Source: CAVVDY01 sp963819645 (GTDB lineage: Bacteria > Acidobacteriota > Terriglobia > Terriglobales > Acidobacteriaceae). Taken from it: a stretch of 64,000 bases of DNA. The DNA is taken from NCBI GenBank assembly GCA_963819645.1, contig CAWFWZ010000001.1:744001-808000 (forward strand), in the 5' to 3' direction. The notes under the pieces were generated by a model, which was not told where the DNA came from, did no database searches, and saw only the letters and a program-made list of their open reading frames with translations. Made by a program: the position numbers and the translations under genes. This document shows, piece by piece, positions 62,475-64,000 of the stretch (its first letter is position 1; every line of letters starts with the position of its first letter).

Positions 62475-64000
62475 TCAAGCCTGCACCTCCGGTTTCGCTT
62501 CTTCGCGTCGATGGATCAGCAGATACACCGCCGGTACCAGGAAGACAGTGACCACAACCGACACGGTCAGACCTCCGATGATGGAGCGGGCGAGGGGAGC
62601 GTACTGCTCGCTGCCGGCTTCCAAAGCGAGGCCCATGGGAATCAGGCCCAGGATGGTAGCTAATGACGTCATAAGAATCGGACGCAAGCGGACCCGGCAT
62701 GCCAGGGCAACCGACTCGCGTATCGGCATGCCTTTCGCAGCGATAGTTGCGGGTGACATCGACAATCAGAATGCTGTTCGAAACCACGATGCCGGTCATC
62801 ATGATCAGTCCCATCAGCGACATTACGTTCAACGTGCTGTGGGTGAGCAACAGGATGACGATCACGCCGGTGATGCCGGAAGGAATCGCCAGCAGGATGA
62901 TGAAGGGATCGATGAACGAGGAGAACTGCGCCATCAGGATCAGGTAGACAAGAACAATCGCCAGGATTAGTCCAATACCGAAGCTCTTGAACGATTGCTG
63001 CATGGCCACCACCGATCCGCGCACCTGCACGCGCACATTCGGAGGCAGCTTGGTCTGATCGATAAGCTTATTTACCTCGCTGGAGAGGCTGCCCAGGTTC
63101 TCGCCTTTCGGAGAAACATAAACATCAATCACCCGGAATAGCTGGTAGTGATCGACCTCAGTCGGAGTGTTGATTACGTGAATGTCGGCGACGTTCTCCA
63201 GCATTGTGGGATTGGGATTATTGGGTGCCTTCAGGGGAATTTGCTTGAAATCCTCCATGGTCATGGCGCCGATCTGATGATTCGTGTACTGCACGGTTAG
63301 GAAATAATTGTTGCCGTTCTTGGGATCGACCCAGTAGCTGGGCGCAATCATGCCGTTCGAGGTCAGCGCGGTTACGACGTTGTCGACAACGTCGCTGGCG
63401 GTGAGTCCCAGGCGTGCGGCCATCTCGCGCTTCACGTCCAGTTGCAAGCCGGGGTAATCGAGGTCTTGTGGAATCAGCACATCACTTACGTCGGATCGGG
63501 AGCGTAGCTTCTGGGCCAAGTGCTGGGCCACCTCGTAGGCAGCCTGCTGATTGTTTCCGCTCACCTGGATGTCGATGGGCGCGGGCATTCCCTGGTTAAC
63601 CACCGAGTCCACCAGACCGCCGGTCTGGAAGTAGGTTGCTACCTCGGGGAGATCCGCAGCCAGCTTCCTTCGCACGCGATCCATGTAAACGAAGGTGCTC
63701 AGCTTGTGTTCCGCTTTCAAGCTGACCTGGATGAACGCCGTGTGCTGGCCAGAATTACTGGTGTAAATAGAAGACAGGTCGGGCGTCATGCCGATGTTAG
63801 AGACGATCATCTGTACGTCATCGCCGATAACGTCACGGATGTCGTTTTCAACCCGGCCCGCGTAGGCGTTGGTACGCTCAAGCCGCGATCCGGTTGGCGC
63901 TTTGATATTGATGACAAACTGTCCCGGATCCGTGCGCGGGAAAAACGCCACTCCGAGCAGTGGAAAAAATGCCAGGCTGACGACAAACGTTCCCAGCAGA
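62475..64000 (-). CDS. RND efflux permease, C-terminal half (runs off the right edge, one frameshift)
   Basis: The C-terminal about 500 residues of an HAE1-type RND pump; the frame continues past 64000. Recognisable elements: AFFPRTDPGQFVINIKAPTG, FQTGGLVDSVVNQGMPAPID, ARLGLTASDVVDNVVTALTS, MQQSFKSFGIGLILAIVLVY, SLMGLIMMTGIVVSNSILIV and RLRPILMTSLATILGLIPMG. The break is at about 62745 (one extra base between VDVTRNYR and AKGMPIRESVALACR). It precedes the TolC-like gene in the same operon direction. The half seen resembles pumps that work with small-molecule/metal adaptors, but the subtype cannot be decided without the N-terminus. Confidence 0.9.

Overview
This window looks like a chromosomal contig of an Acidobacteriota bacterium, probably class Terriglobia (inference from gene content, no rRNA present). 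The pointers are two large MacB/FtsX-type permeases of the acidobacterial duplicated orphan permease (ADOP) kind, one with its own PadR regulator; a VWA protein of the acidobacterial type; tandem 'GloVer' repeat proteins; PEP-CTERM proteins; and a TPR remnant resembling the C-terminus of acidobacterial Ser/Thr kinases. LpxB and two RND/TolC-type systems indicate a Gram-negative envelope.

Layout. 1-7.4 kb: beta-propeller protein (runs off the left edge), methyltransferase, a copper-type P1B ATPase with a divergent small HMA-like protein, and a FAD monooxygenase. 7.5-14 kb: kinase/TPR pseudogene, a ~300 bp dispersed element, two small membrane proteins, a short-chain fatty-acid transporter and an ADOP permease. 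14-19.3 kb: two GloVer secreted proteins, then groES-groEL with a consensus sigma-70-type promoter and a perfect CIRCE operator. 19.6-27.3 kb: secreted M48 protease, Fur regulator, VWA protein, membrane proteins, and the PadR-ADOP operon with a clear palindromic operator. 27.7-33.9 kb: nuoI, a PEP-CTERM protein, metH and a GNAT. 33.9-38.8 kb: tandemly duplicated secreted phosphoesterases. 38.8-41.4 kb: second copy of the ~300 bp element and two copies of a REP-associated tyrosine transposase (RAYT) bounded by inverted ~60 bp repeats and flanking yceH. 41.4-53.9 kb: leuS (with repeat-derived insertion), DinB protein, nfo, LolD-like ATPase, clpC, PEP-CTERM protein, Ste24-like protease, lpxB. 53.9-64 kb: a degenerate M1 peptidase-TPR protein and two convergent RND efflux loci, the second running off the right edge.

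Two overall features matter to any reader. First, about 20 single-base frame breaks interrupt otherwise well-conserved genes, including essential ones (groL, leuS, lpxB) and eight in metH alone. Nearly all are +1 insertions. This looks like consensus sequence error rather than gene decay, so coordinates of broken genes are given for the whole reconstructed gene. Second, the window is rich in short palindromic and dispersed repeats (REP/RAYT units, a TCATCC-type repeat family, GTGCCCCA-type hairpins and the ~300 bp element). Some of them have landed inside coding sequence. No tRNA, rRNA, CRISPR array or prophage was seen.
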